Shown here: one piece after another, positions 1 to 9,112 of the stretch
Numbering within the stretch: position 1 is the stretch's first letter
Layout: the number at the start of each line of letters is the position of its first letter
Source of the DNA: Sphingomonas sp. PP-CE-1A-559
GTDB taxonomy: Bacteria > Pseudomonadota > Alphaproteobacteria > Sphingomonadales > Sphingomonadaceae
Assembly (NCBI RefSeq): GCF_004340965.1
Contig: NZ_SLYA01000002.1
Location: 496,001-560,000, forward strand
Direction of reading: 5' to 3'
Length of the DNA: 64,000 nucleotides
Notes under the pieces: generated by a model
What the model was told of the DNA's origin: nothing
What the model saw: the letters and a program-made list of their open reading frames with translations, nothing else
Databases searched by the model: none
Made by a program: the position numbers and the translations under genes

Positions 1-601
1 CCTGTTCGCATTCAACCGGCAGGGCATCGAGGGCGCGATGATCATGATGCTGAGCCACGGCCTGGTATCGGGTGCATTGTTCCTGTGCGTCGGCGTGATC
101 TACGACCAGCTCCATACCCGCGAGATCTCGCGCTATGGCGGCCTTGCGATCAACATGCCGAAGTATGCGATCTTCTTCCTGTTCTTCACGATGGCCTCGA
201 TTGGCCTGCCGGGCACCAGCGGCTTCGTCGCCGAGTTCCTGTCGCTGATGGGCACGTATCAGGTCTCGACCTGGACCGCTTTGCTCTGCACGACGAGCAT
301 CATCCTGGGCGCCGCGTACATGCTGTTCCTGTACCGTCGCGTCGTGTTCGGCGAGATCAAGTCGGATGACGTTCGTGCGATGGTCGACCTGTCGGGCCGC
401 GAGATGTGGCTGCTCGCACCGATTGCAGCCGTCGTGCTGTGGATGGGCGTGTATCCCGAGAGCTTCCTGGCACCGATGCGCAAGGACGTGGGCGTGCTTC
501 TCGCCCGTGTCGACCGCGCCAAGCCTGCCAACGATTCCAACCCAACTGCGGGGAAGCCCGCCGCAACCGTCCATAGTGCCGCGCACGGGGAGGCACACTG
601 A
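1..601 (+). CDS. nuoM: NADH-quinone oxidoreductase subunit M, 3' part
   Basis: This is the C-terminal part of the proton-pumping membrane subunit M of respiratory complex I. The reading frame is open from base 2, so the gene begins before the window. The visible residues include the LSHGLVSGALFLCVG helix and a GLPGTSGFVAEF motif, both characteristic of NuoM antiporter-like subunits, followed by further membrane helices and a polar tail. Its TGA overlaps the ATG of nuoN by one base, so the two are probably translationally coupled in the nuo operon. Confidence 0.95.
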   Translation, partial: LFAFNRQGIEGAMIMMLSHGLVSGALFLCVGVIYDQLHTREISRYGGLAINMPKYAIFFLFFTMASIGLPGTSGFVAEFLSLMGTYQVSTWTALLCTTSIILGAAYMLFLYRRVVFGEIKSDDVRAMVDLSGREMWLLAPIAAVVLWMGVYPESFLAPMRKDVGVLLARVDRAKPANDSNPTAGKPAATVHSAAHGEAH

Positions 602-2046
602 TGGATTACGCTGCTAACATCGCAATGACGCTGCCCGAACTGGTGCTTGCGTTGGGTGCGATCGCCCTGATGCTCGTCTCGGCCTGGGGCGGGGACAAGT
701 CCACGCGCGCCGTCTCCATCGCCGCCGTCTTCGTGCTGGTCGGGGCAGGGATCGCATTGGTCGGTCCGGCGTCGTCGGGTGGCTATGCGTTCGACGGCCT
801 GTACCGCGCGGACGCGTTCGGCGCGTTCGCCAAGGTGCTGATCTACATCGCCTCGGCGGTCGCGATCGTCATGGCGCCGAGGTTCTTCGCGCGGACGCAC
901 GGCGACGATCTGCGTCCGGAATATCCGGTGCTGGTCCTGCTGTCGGCGTGCGGCATGGGGATCATGGTCTCGGCCACCGACATGCTGACGCTGTATGTCG
1001 GTCTCGAACTCCAGAGCCTTGCGGCATACGTCCTTGCGAGCTTCATGCGGCGCGACGGGCGTTCGGCGGAAGCCGGCTTGAAGTATTTCGTGCTCGGCGC
1101 GCTTGCCAGCGGCATCCTGCTGTACGGCATCTCGCTGGTCTACGGGTTCAGCGGCACGACGTTGTTCTCGGGCATCTCGGAAGCCTATGCAGGCACGAAG
1201 TCGCTCGGCCTGCTGTTCGGTCTGGTGTTCGTGTTCGCTGGCCTCGCCTTCAAGATCAGCGCCGTGCCGTTCCACATGTGGACGCCCGACGTGTACGAGG
1301 GCGCACCTACCCCGGTCACCGCGTTCTTCGCGTCCGCCCCGAAAGTCGCGGCGCTTGCGCTCAGCGTGCGCGTGGCGGTCGATGCGATGGGCCCGGCAAC
1401 CGACCAGTGGCGCCAGATCGTGATCTTCGCGGCGCTCGCCTCGATCATCCTCGGTGCGGTCGCCGCGATCGGCCAGACCAACATCAAGCGCCTGCTGGCG
1501 TACTCGTCGATCAACAATGTCGGCTTCGCGCTGATCGGTCTGGCAGCCGGGACGCCGGAGGGCGTGTCGGGCGTGCTGATGTACCTGACGATCTACGTCG
1601 CGATGACGCTGGGCTCGTTCCTGGTGGTGTTGCAGATGCGTGGTGACGACGGGCAGCCGGTCGAGACGATCGACAGTCTCGCCGGCATGTCGCGGACCCG
1701 GCCTGCGTTGGCGGCGGCACTCGCGATCTTCATGTTCAGCCTCGCCGGCATCCCGCCGCTGTTCGGCTTCTACGCGAAGTTCGCGGTGTTCAGCGCAGCG
1801 GTCGACGCCGGGCTGTTCCCGCTGGCAGTGGTCGGCATCGCCGCCTCGGTGATCGGCGCGTATTATTACCTGCGTGTCGTCAAGACGATGTACTTTGACG
1901 ACCCCGCTCCGGCGTTCGCGCCGATGGAGAGCAAGGTCGAGGGTGGCCTGATCGCCATCGCCGCGGTGTTCGTGTCGCCAGCCGGCTACCTCCTCATCCC
2001 CGTGCTCGGCGCGTGGACGATGGCGGCCGCACGGGCGTTGTTCTGA
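601..2046 (+). CDS. nuoN: NADH-quinone oxidoreductase subunit N
   Basis: NuoN is the last membrane subunit of complex I and one of its three antiporter-like proton channels. The 481-residue length is normal. The sequence is almost wholly hydrophobic helices and carries the family motif LLAYSSINNVGFALIG in the middle and GIPPLFGFYAKF near the end. The start overlaps the nuoM stop. The 3' end overlaps the ATG proposed for birA, so the whole stretch from nuoM to rnj may be cotranscribed. Confidence 0.97.
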   Translation: MDYAANIAMTLPELVLALGAIALMLVSAWGGDKSTRAVSIAAVFVLVGAGIALVGPASSGGYAFDGLYRADAFGAFAKVLIYIASAVAIVMAPRFFARTHGDDLRPEYPVLVLLSACGMGIMVSATDMLTLYVGLELQSLAAYVLASFMRRDGRSAEAGLKYFVLGALASGILLYGISLVYGFSGTTLFSGISEAYAGTKSLGLLFGLVFVFAGLAFKISAVPFHMWTPDVYEGAPTPVTAFFASAPKVAALALSVRVAVDAMGPATDQWRQIVIFAALASIILGAVAAIGQTNIKRLLAYSSINNVGFALIGLAAGTPEGVSGVLMYLTIYVAMTLGSFLVVLQMRGDDGQPVETIDSLAGMSRTRPALAAALAIFMFSLAGIPPLFGFYAKFAVFSAAVDAGLFPLAVVGIAASVIGAYYYLRVVKTMYFDDPAPAFAPMESKVEGGLIAIAAVFVSPAGYLLIPVLGAWTMAAARALF

Positions 2047-2780
2047 GCATCATCCGCACCGTCGCGGAGACAGGATCGACCAACGCCGACCTGCTGGAGC
2101 TTGCACGCGGCGGTGCCGAGGACGGTCTCTGGCTGCGTGCGATCCGACAGACGGCGGGGCGGGGGCGGCTCGGGCGGGAGTGGTCGTCACCCGAGGGTAA
2201 CCTCTACGCGAGCACGCTCGTCCGGTTGCGACCTAACGATCCGCCAGCCGCCAGCCTAGCGCTGGTCGCCGCGGTCGCCTTGCAGGAAACGGTGTCAACG
2301 TTTCTCGTCGCGGGGATCTGCCAGGGCACGACCGATGCGAGCGAGACGCTTGTCCTGAAATGGCCGAACGACCTGTTGCTGGCGGATGCCAAGCTGTCGG
2401 GTATCCTGCTCGAACGCGCGGACAATGCGGTGATCGTCGGCTACGGCGTCAACATCGCGCATCATCCCGATTTGCCCGACCGTGCGACGACGGATCTCGC
2501 CGCGCACGGCGTGGTCGTCGAACCGGCGATGTTCCTCGACATCCTCGCCGACAGCTTCGCGCGCTGGATCGGCCGTTGGCGCACCGAGGGCATCGCCCCC
2601 GTCCGCGAGCGCTGGGTCGATTGCGCGCACCCGGCGGGCACAGCGTTGACCGCGCGGCTCCCCGATGGCACCGGGATCGACGGCCTGTTCGTCGGGCTCG
2701 ACACCGACGGCGCGCTGATCCTCCGCTTGGCGTCTGGCGAACGGCGTGTCATTCACGCTGCCGACGTCTTCCTGCTTTGA
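2013..2780 (+). CDS. birA: Biotin--[acetyl-CoA-carboxylase] ligase
   Basis: BirA activates biotin with ATP and transfers it to the biotin carboxyl carrier protein of acetyl-CoA carboxylase in the cytoplasm. The sequence shows ETGSTN near the start, [33 protein letters not shown] and GYGVNI, in the order expected for the catalytic domain. There is no N-terminal helix-turn-helix, so this is a monofunctional ligase and not a biotin-operon repressor. The only nearby ATG overlaps nuoN by 34 bases. Conserved sequence begins about 12 codons later, so a non-ATG start near base 2043 is possible. Confidence 0.93.
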   Translation: MDDGGRTGVVLSIIRTVAETGSTNADLLELARGGAEDGLWLRAIRQTAGRGRLGREWSSPEGNLYASTLVRLRPNDPPAASLALVAAVALQETVSTFLVAGICQGTTDASETLVLKWPNDLLLADAKLSGILLERADNAVIVGYGVNIAHHPDLPDRATTDLAAHGVVVEPAMFLDILADSFARWIGRWRTEGIAPVRERWVDCAHPAGTALTARLPDGTGIDGLFVGLDTDGALILRLASGERRVIHAADVFLL

Positions 2781-2790
2781 GGCCCCGCTG

Positions 2791-3567
2791 ATGCTGCTCG
2801 CGATCGATGCCGGCAATACCAATGTCGTGTTCGCGCTCGTCGAAAGCGGCGAAATCGTCGCACGCTGGCGGATCGCGACCGATCCCCGGCGGACGGCGGA
2901 CGAGTATGCGGTGTGGTTGAGCCAGTTGATGCAGCTTGGGGGGCATGATCGTAACGCGGTCGAGGGCGTAATAGTCGCCACCGTCGTCCCGCGCGCGCTG
3001 CACAACCTTCAGGTGCTCGCGTCGAAATACTTCAACACCGAAGCGCTGATCGCGGGCCACGCTCCGGTCGAATGGGGCATCTCTATCGACGTCGACGAGC
3101 CTGCGTCGCTCGGTGCCGACCGTGCAGTCAACACGATCGCCGCGCACGCGCTGCATCCCGGCGATCTGATCGTGATCGATTTCGGCACCGCAACCACGTT
3201 CGACGTCGTCGACTATAGCGGCGCGTACAAGGGCGGGATCATTGCGCCGGGGATCAACCTGTCGCTTGACGCACTGGTCACCGCCGCGGCGAAACTCCCG
3301 CGGATCGCGATCGAGGCGCCGAGCGATACAAGCGTGATCGGGCTCAACACCGTCTCGCAGATGCACATCGGCATCTATTGGGGCTATGTCGCGATGATCG
3401 AGGGGCTGGTCGCGCGGATGAAGCGCGAGATCGGCCGTCCCGTGAAGGTCGTCGCCACTGGCGGGCTTGCTACATTATTCGAGAAACAGACCGACGTGTT
3501 CGACGTCATCGAAGCCGACCTGACGATCCAGGGGCTGGCGATGATGTGGGATCGTCACCATATCTAG
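2791..3567 (+). CDS. coaX: Type III pantothenate kinase
   Basis: CoaX phosphorylates pantothenate, the first step of coenzyme A synthesis. It belongs to the ASKHA fold. The N-terminal AIDAGNTN phosphate loop, the central GADRAVN segment, [12 protein letters not shown] and GGIIAPG are all present. The 258 residues from the ATG at 2791 match the family length; a longer frame opens at 2746 but lies inside birA. The gene follows birA by 10 bases, the usual sphingomonad arrangement. Confidence 0.95.
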   Translation: MLLAIDAGNTNVVFALVESGEIVARWRIATDPRRTADEYAVWLSQLMQLGGHDRNAVEGVIVATVVPRALHNLQVLASKYFNTEALIAGHAPVEWGISIDVDEPASLGADRAVNTIAAHALHPGDLIVIDFGTATTFDVVDYSGAYKGGIIAPGINLSLDALVTAAAKLPRIAIEAPSDTSVIGLNTVSQMHIGIYWGYVAMIEGLVARMKREIGRPVKVVATGGLATLFEKQTDVFDVIEADLTIQGLAMMWDRHHI

Positions 3568-3630
3568 GGCCATTGGGCTCGCGCCGACCGGCCTGCGGGC
3601 CATATTCCTGTATAATCCTGAAAGTAATCA

Positions 3631-5268
3631 ATGACTCCGAAGAACGAACTCCTTTTCTGTGGCCTTGGCGGCTCCGGCGAAATCGGCATGAACGTCAACC
3701 TGTACGGCTGCCAGGGCAAGTGGGTGATGGTCGATCTCGGCATCACCTTCGCCGATCCGCAATATCCCGGCGTCGACGTGATCTTGCCCGACCTGTCCTT
3801 CATCGAAGACCGGATCGACGACCTGCTCGGCATCGTCATCACCCACGGCCATGAGGATCATATCGGCTCGCTGCCGTATCTCGCCGAAGACCTCGGCGTG
3901 CCGATCTACGCGACACCGTTCACGATGGGCCTGATCCGCGGCAAGCTCGAGGAAGAGGGCATCGCCAACCGCGTGAAGCTCAAGATGATCCCGATGGGCG
4001 GCAATTTCCAGCTCGGGCCGTTCGGCTTCACCTTCGTCGAGATGTCGCATTCGATCCCCGAGGCGAACGCGCTGCTGATCGACACGCCTTATGGTCGCGT
4101 GTTCCACACCGGCGACTGGAAGCTCGACAAGAACCCGGTGATCGGCAACCCGACCACGCCCGAAGGCTTCATGGCGATCGGCGACAAGGGCGTCGACGTG
4201 CTGGTCTGCGATTCGACCAACATCTTCAACACCACCGCTTCCGGCAGCGAGAGCACCGTGCGGAAGGGTCTGTTCGAGGAGGTCAGCAAGGCCAAGGGCC
4301 GCGTGATGATCACCAGCTTCGCGTCGAACGCTGCGCGTCTGCACACGTTCGGCGAAGTCGCGAAGGAAACCGGGCGCAAGCTGTGCGTCACCGGGCGTTC
4401 GCTCGACCGGATCATCAAGGTCGCGCGCGCGACGGGCTATCTGAAGGATTTCCCCGACACGATCAGCCCCGACGAAGCGATGCGCCTGCCCAAGAACAAG
4501 GTGCTGATCATCGCCACCGGCGGCCAGGGCGAGGAGCGCGCGGCGCTCGCACGTGTCGCCAATGGCCAGCACACGATCACGCTCGACGCCGACGACACGG
4601 TGATCTTCTCGTCGAAGCAGATCCCGGGCAACGAGGTCCAGATCGGTCGCATCCAGAACACGCTGGCGGCCAAGGGCATCCGGATGATCACCGAGCGCCA
4701 GGCACACGTCCATGTCTCGGGTCACCCGGGTCAGCCGGAACTCGCGCAGATGTACGACTGGCTGCGGCCCGAGGTGCTGGTGCCGACACACGGCGAGATG
4801 CGCCACATGATGGAGCATGCGCGCTTCGGCCTCGAGCAGGGCATTCCGCGCGCAATCGTGCAGAGCAACGGCGACATCATCCGCCTCGCGCCCAAGGGCC
4901 CGGCGAAAATCGGCAATGCGACGGTCGGGCGTCTGGTGCTCGACGGCGACGTGATCCTGCCGGCGGACGGCGCGACGCTGAGCGAGCGGCGCAAGCTGGC
5001 GATTAACGGCCAGATTTCGGTTGGTGTCGCGCTCGGCAAGGACGGCCGGATGGTCGGCCAGCCGCAAGTCCGCGTGCAGGGTGTGCCGGTCGAGGAAGAC
5101 CGTGCGGCGTTTATCGCCGATGCGGTCCAGGCGGCCGCGGACACGGTACGCGGCGGCAAGCGCGAGAGTGAGAAGATGCGCGAGCAGATCCGTCTCGCGG
5201 TGCGCAAGGTCGCCAAGCGCTGGACCGGCAAGCAGCCGATCGTTGACGTGCTGCTGATCGAGGGCTGA
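3631..5268 (+). CDS. rnj: Ribonuclease J
   Basis: RNase J is a metallo-beta-lactamase/beta-CASP enzyme with 5'-3' exonuclease and endonuclease activity in RNA maturation and decay. The metal-binding motif THGHEDHIGSLPYL is at about residues 69-82, a second metal ligand region is HTGDWKLD, and the beta-CASP segment includes HVSGHPGQPE and VPTHGEMRHM. At 545 residues the length is typical for alphaproteobacterial RNase J. It lies 63 bases after coaX with no obvious terminator between them. Confidence 0.95.
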   Translation: MTPKNELLFCGLGGSGEIGMNVNLYGCQGKWVMVDLGITFADPQYPGVDVILPDLSFIEDRIDDLLGIVITHGHEDHIGSLPYLAEDLGVPIYATPFTMGLIRGKLEEEGIANRVKLKMIPMGGNFQLGPFGFTFVEMSHSIPEANALLIDTPYGRVFHTGDWKLDKNPVIGNPTTPEGFMAIGDKGVDVLVCDSTNIFNTTASGSESTVRKGLFEEVSKAKGRVMITSFASNAARLHTFGEVAKETGRKLCVTGRSLDRIIKVARATGYLKDFPDTISPDEAMRLPKNKVLIIATGGQGEERAALARVANGQHTITLDADDTVIFSSKQIPGNEVQIGRIQNTLAAKGIRMITERQAHVHVSGHPGQPELAQMYDWLRPEVLVPTHGEMRHMMEHARFGLEQGIPRAIVQSNGDIIRLAPKGPAKIGNATVGRLVLDGDVILPADGATLSERRKLAINGQISVGVALGKDGRMVGQPQVRVQGVPVEEDRAAFIADAVQAAADTVRGGKRESEKMREQIRLAVRKVAKRWTGKQPIVDVLLIEG

Positions 5269-5272
5269 GTCG

Positions 5273-5554
5273 ATGCGCTGGACCTCGGCACTCGCGATCT
5301 ATGTCCTGTTCTGGTCGTTCTCGGTGTTCCTGGTCCTGCCATTCGGCGTGAAGACGACGCGTGAGGTCGGGGGCGAACACGTCCCCGGCCAGACCGAAAG
5401 CGCGCCGCATGAGTTTCGGTCGGGGCGGACGGCGTGGCGGGTGACCGTGGTGGCGACGGTGTTGTTCGTGCTGTTCCAGCTGAATTATTCTTACGGGTGG
5501 ATTACGCCGCAGAGCGTCGACCTGTTCGATCGTGGCAACATGGTCACGCGCTGA
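5273..5554 (+). CDS. DUF1467 family small membrane protein
   Basis: A 93-residue protein with two predicted membrane helices, one at the N-terminus (about residues 4-24) and one near residues 47-66. The central VLPFGV and the short polar loop after it match DUF1467, a family of unknown function found beside rnj and proS in alphaproteobacteria. The ATG follows the rnj stop by 4 bases, so it is probably in the same operon. Confidence 0.8.
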   Translation: MRWTSALAIYVLFWSFSVFLVLPFGVKTTREVGGEHVPGQTESAPHEFRSGRTAWRVTVVATVLFVLFQLNYSYGWITPQSVDLFDRGNMVTR

Positions 5555-5570
5555 GGGGCGACCCCACGAT

Positions 5571-5688
5571 CCTCCCCCGCAAGGGGGAGGTGGCTGGTTC
5601 TTGCCAGACGGAGGGGGAGGAAGGGGTAACCTCTGTTCCGTGTCCCCCCTCCGTCACCTTCGGTGCCACCTCCCCCTAGCGGGGGAGG
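5571..5688. repeat. Paired palindromic intergenic element (REP/BIME-like)
   Basis: Two GC-rich palindromes, cctcccccgcaagggggagg at 5571-5590 and cctccccctagcgggggagg at 5669-5688, face each other, and the sequence between them is itself partly complementary (cggaggggg against ccccctccg). The whole element could fold into one long hairpin. It sits in the 149-base gap between two convergent genes. This design is that of repetitive extragenic palindromes common in alphaproteobacteria. It may also end transcription from both sides. Confidence 0.75.
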
Positions 5689-5703
5689 ATTACGATGTTG
5701 CCG

Positions 5704-6483
5704 TTACCCCGGCGACGCGGCTGAGCCAGCCAACAACCCGCCATCGATATTGATCTCGGTCCCCGTAATATACGTCGCCTCGCCCGACGCGAGCATCACC
5801 GCCACCGCGGCGACCTCCTCCGGCATCCCGAACCGCTTCAACGGCGTATCGGCCACCAGCGCCGCCATCCGCGCCTCGCGGTCCGGTCCGTCCCCGAGCA
5901 TAGGCTCCCAGATTGGTGTCAGGATCGCTGCCGGGTGCACCGAGTTACAGCGGATCTTCCACCCCTGCTGCGCGCAATACAGCGCCACCGTCTTGCTATG
6001 ATTGCGGATCGCCGCCTTCGACGAGGCATAGGCCGCGGCGAGGGGAATGCCGACCAGCCCCGACCGCGACGAGATGTTGATGATCGACCCCGTGCCCGCT
6101 GCTTTCATCGCACCGATTGCATAGCGGCAGCCGAGGAACGTGCCATCGAGATTGACCGCATGGACCGCGCGCCAGTCCGACAAGGTCGCGTGCTCGGGAT
6201 CATGCGCGACCATGCCGTGCTCGAAACCCGTTACGCCAGCATTGTTGACGACCACATCGGCCGCCGGAACGACCGCCGCCAGGCGCTGCCAATCCGCCTC
6301 TTCGCGGACGTCGAGCTTTTCGAACCGGCAACCGATGGCCATCGCAGTCTCGGCGCCGGTGGTTTCGTCGACGTCGGTGAGGATGACGATGGCGCCTTCG
6401 ATATGGAAGCGCTCGGCGATCGCGCGGCCGATGCCACGTGCTGCGCCGGTGACGACGCAAATCTTGGTGTTCAGTCTGGGCAT
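5704..6483 (-). CDS. SDR family oxidoreductase
   Basis: A classical short-chain dehydrogenase/reductase of 259 residues. It has the NAD(P)-binding TGAARGIG at residues 12-19, the NNAG motif, and the catalytic ISSRSG...YASSK serine-tyrosine-lysine set. The C-terminus keeps the [11 protein letters not shown] segment. An acidic residue after the second strand (LTDVDE) suggests NAD preference. The substrate cannot be named from sequence. It stands alone, convergent with the rnj operon. Confidence 0.9.
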   Translation of the reverse strand: MPRLNTKICVVTGAARGIGRAIAERFHIEGAIVILTDVDETTGAETAMAIGCRFEKLDVREEADWQRLAAVVPAADVVVNNAGVTGFEHGMVAHDPEHATLSDWRAVHAVNLDGTFLGCRYAIGAMKAAGTGSIINISSRSGLVGIPLAAAYASSKAAIRNHSKTVALYCAQQGWKIRCNSVHPAAILTPIWEPMLGDGPDREARMAALVADTPLKRFGMPEEVAAVAVMLASGEATYITGTEINIDGGLLAGSAASPG

Positions 6484-6581
6484 GTAAGCCTGGAATATGA
6501 GTCCGGTCGGCGGATTGCTCCGCTGGCGAAGGCCGCTTTAGCGGTGACGCTGGATCATTTCGAATTCCTATGCAGCTCGTC

Positions 6582-8789
6582 TCAGCGCAGGCGTTCGATT
6601 GCCTGCGCCAGTGCCACGTACAGCTTGCCCATGTCGGATGAGAGCAACGTCACCCCGAGTGGCGAGCCGTCGCGTTGCGTCAGGATCGTGCGGAGCATCG
6701 CTTCGAAGTCGTGGATGTAGCGGTTGACCATCTCGCGGAAGGTCTCATCCTCGTCGTACAGACCCGCGATCTCACGGACTTCGCTGGCGTCCAGGATACG
6801 GACGGCGCGACGCGTGAAGACGCCGCGGTCGCCTTTCAGGTATGCGCCCCAGGCACTGTCGGAGATTTCGGGTGCGATCGCCTTGGTGATGTCGATCGAC
6901 GCGGAGTTGAGCGATTCGATCAGCAGAGAGACGCGGCGCGCGAAGGTGTCCTGGTCGGCGTCCTCGCGCTCGGTGCGGGCTTCCTGGAGCCGCGTTTCGA
7001 CGATCGCGGTCTGGTCGACGATCGCCTGGACTTCGCGCGCGAGGCGTTCGGTCGCGCCGGTGGCGGCGTCGACCGCGGCACCGGTCGCGTCGGTGAGCGC
7101 CTTAACCTGGCGTTCGACGGTGTCGTTGGTCGCGCGGCGCATCGCGTCGGCGCTGGCGGCTTCGAGTGCGGCTGCGGCTTCGGGTATGACCTTCGACAGC
7201 GTCTCGCGCGCCTTGTCGGCGGCGACCGCGGCGGTCTCGCGGACGCGGTGGAGGGCCTCGATCAACTGCGGCGCGGCGTCTTCGGCGAAATGCTGCGTCC
7301 GGCCGATCGCCTCATCGACCATGTGACCGAGCGCATCGGCCTTCGCGCGGCCGGTGTTGAGCGTATTGAGTAGGTCGGTCGACAGCGTGTCGAGCACATG
7401 GCGCTGTTCGCCGATGACCCCGGCGATCGCTTCGATCGCGTCGTGCGTGCTCTCCGCGGCAGTGACGAGCGCGAGCAGTTCGGGGCGCGCCGAAACGACG
7501 ATGCTCTTGCTGGCGAGCACCTGCGTATCGAGGCGGCCGAGTGCGGCTGGCATCGTTTCGTCGATTTCGCGCGCGGCAGAGTCGAGGGCAACGAGCAGTG
7601 TTTCGGTCGTCGCGATCGTCCGGTGCGCCATGTCGTCGCCGGCCCGCAGCGCTTCGGTCATCGCGTCGGCGGAGCCGCCGAGCGCGCCGATCGATGCGGC
7701 GAGGTCCTGGGTGCGCTCGGTGCCGTGGCGATGAAGCAGTTCGATCCGTGCCTCGACTTCGCCGAGTCCGGTGTGAAGATCGTCGACGATCCGGTCGCCG
7801 GCGCTGCGTTGCAGGTCGAGGCGGATCGCGACGCGTTCGATCGCGTCCTCCACGCTGGCGATCCGCTTGGCGAGCGCTTCGGCGCTGTCGCGGGCGGCGC
7901 TGTCGAGTGCGGCCTGGTTCGCGCCGACCATCGCCAGCATCGCGTCACCCTGCGCGGCAATGCCGCGGCGTGACAAGTCCACCGCGTCGGCGGTGCGGTT
8001 GAGCAGTGCGTCGACCGCGGCGGACATGCCGTCGGTGACCGATTCGAGATGTGCGCCGGCGGTCTGGCTGGTCGCCTCCATGCGGACGATGTGTGCGGCT
8101 AGGCGCTGCGCGGCGCCGCTGGCCATCGCGTCGGCATCGCGGCCACGTTCGGCCAGCGCGACGATCTGCGCGTCGAGGGCGGCGGCATGTTCGCTCGCAG
8201 ACAGCCCGGTGCGTTCGAGACGCTTGGCGACGTCGTCGATATCTGCCTGCGCGCGGGGCAGAGTGGCGATCAGGACGCCGAGGCTGGTCTGCGCGCCGGC
8301 CGTCGAGGTCGCGAGGTTGCGCGCGTGCGCCGCGGCCTGGTCGATCTCGGAGACCATACCGCGACCGATCGCCGCGAGCTGTTCGGTCGCGCCGCCGCCC
8401 ATCGCCATCAACGCGTTCAATTGTTCGGCGAGGTGCTGGCGGTTGGCGTCGATCGTGTTCGACAAGGCGGCGACGGTGCGTTCGAGGCTGGCGGCCTCGT
8501 CGCGCATCGCCTGCGCGGTGATGCCGAACCGGTGCGCCTCGCTACGGCTGGTCCGCATCGCGAGCAGCCAGACGATACCGATCAGCGCCGGGATAACGCA
8601 GAGCGCGGCGATGAACTGGACTAAAGCAACCGGCTCGATCGTCGCGAGCGAACCGCGCGCGAGCCACAGCATCGCCGCCAGCCAGATAACCACGACGGCA
8701 ACCGCGATACCTACGTAAAGGTGTGCGCGGTCGGGCGCAGGGTCTTGATAAACCTCATCGAAGCCCGTTTCTGTGACGGTGTCGGACAT
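6582..8789 (-). CDS. Large coiled-coil inner-membrane protein, unknown function
   Basis: The protein has about 735 residues from the ATG at 8789, or up to 773 from an upstream ATG at 8903. Start choice is uncertain because no clear ribosome site marks one ATG. Two hydrophobic helices lie near the N-terminus (LYVGIAVAVVVIWLAAMLWLA and a second at about residues 60-80). A long Ala/Glu/Asp/Arg-rich region follows with heptad-like spacing and recurring ALDSAA and ADAM segments, resembling the periplasmic or cytoplasmic coiled coils of chemoreceptors, but no receptor hairpin signature is seen. The C-terminus is a small globular region (YLKGDRGVFTRRAVRI...). I do not recognise a named family. Confidence 0.8.
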   Translation of the reverse strand: MSDTVTETGFDEVYQDPAPDRAHLYVGIAVAVVVIWLAAMLWLARGSLATIEPVALVQFIAALCVIPALIGIVWLLAMRTSRSEAHRFGITAQAMRDEAASLERTVAALSNTIDANRQHLAEQLNALMAMGGGATEQLAAIGRGMVSEIDQAAAHARNLATSTAGAQTSLGVLIATLPRAQADIDDVAKRLERTGLSASEHAAALDAQIVALAERGRDADAMASGAAQRLAAHIVRMEATSQTAGAHLESVTDGMSAAVDALLNRTADAVDLSRRGIAAQGDAMLAMVGANQAALDSAARDSAEALAKRIASVEDAIERVAIRLDLQRSAGDRIVDDLHTGLGEVEARIELLHRHGTERTQDLAASIGALGGSADAMTEALRAGDDMAHRTIATTETLLVALDSAAREIDETMPAALGRLDTQVLASKSIVVSARPELLALVTAAESTHDAIEAIAGVIGEQRHVLDTLSTDLLNTLNTGRAKADALGHMVDEAIGRTQHFAEDAAPQLIEALHRVRETAAVAADKARETLSKVIPEAAAALEAASADAMRRATNDTVERQVKALTDATGAAVDAATGATERLAREVQAIVDQTAIVETRLQEARTEREDADQDTFARRVSLLIESLNSASIDITKAIAPEISDSAWGAYLKGDRGVFTRRAVRILDASEVREIAGLYDEDETFREMVNRYIHDFEAMLRTILTQRDGSPLGVTLLSSDMGKLYVALAQAIERLR

Positions 8790-9112
8790 GTTTTCTATCA
8801 CTGGATCCATCACGATATCCGCGCGAATGGGATGGGCATTGCCTGCCGACGCGCGAAACCCGATCATTGACGAACCCCCGTTCATGAACTGCGGAAGTAT
8901 CATGAATTGCAGCGGGACAAAACGGATGATGCGATCCTTGCGCGTTCATCCGTCCGGTAAGCAGGGCGGCACGGCTTACGATCCGGCGACCATAAGGTTA
9001 GGTACCGTACGACGCGCGGTTTCGTGCCTGCACGCCGAGCCGAGCCTTGGCGCAGGGCGGTTCGGCCGAACGCGGGCTTTGCAGGACGGCGCGTACCGCC
9101 TAACAGCCTGCG
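8790..9112. other. Intergenic region between divergent genes
   Basis: About 320 bases (210 if the upstream ATG of the coiled-coil gene is used) between divergently transcribed genes. It must hold both promoters, but I see no convincing -35/-10 pair, hairpin or repeat. Confidence 0.4.

Noticed and set aside
3628..5067. 479-codon open frame antisense to rnj, and long antisense frames across nuoN and gltA
   Set aside because: They lie entirely opposite conserved genes and have Arg/Ala/His-rich composition, as expected from GC-rich third positions. No family motif or ribosome site.
7398..7973. Plus-strand frames opposite the coiled-coil protein
   Set aside because: Shadow frames of a GC-rich gene; no motifs, and the minus frame is open for over 730 codons with consistent helix pattern.
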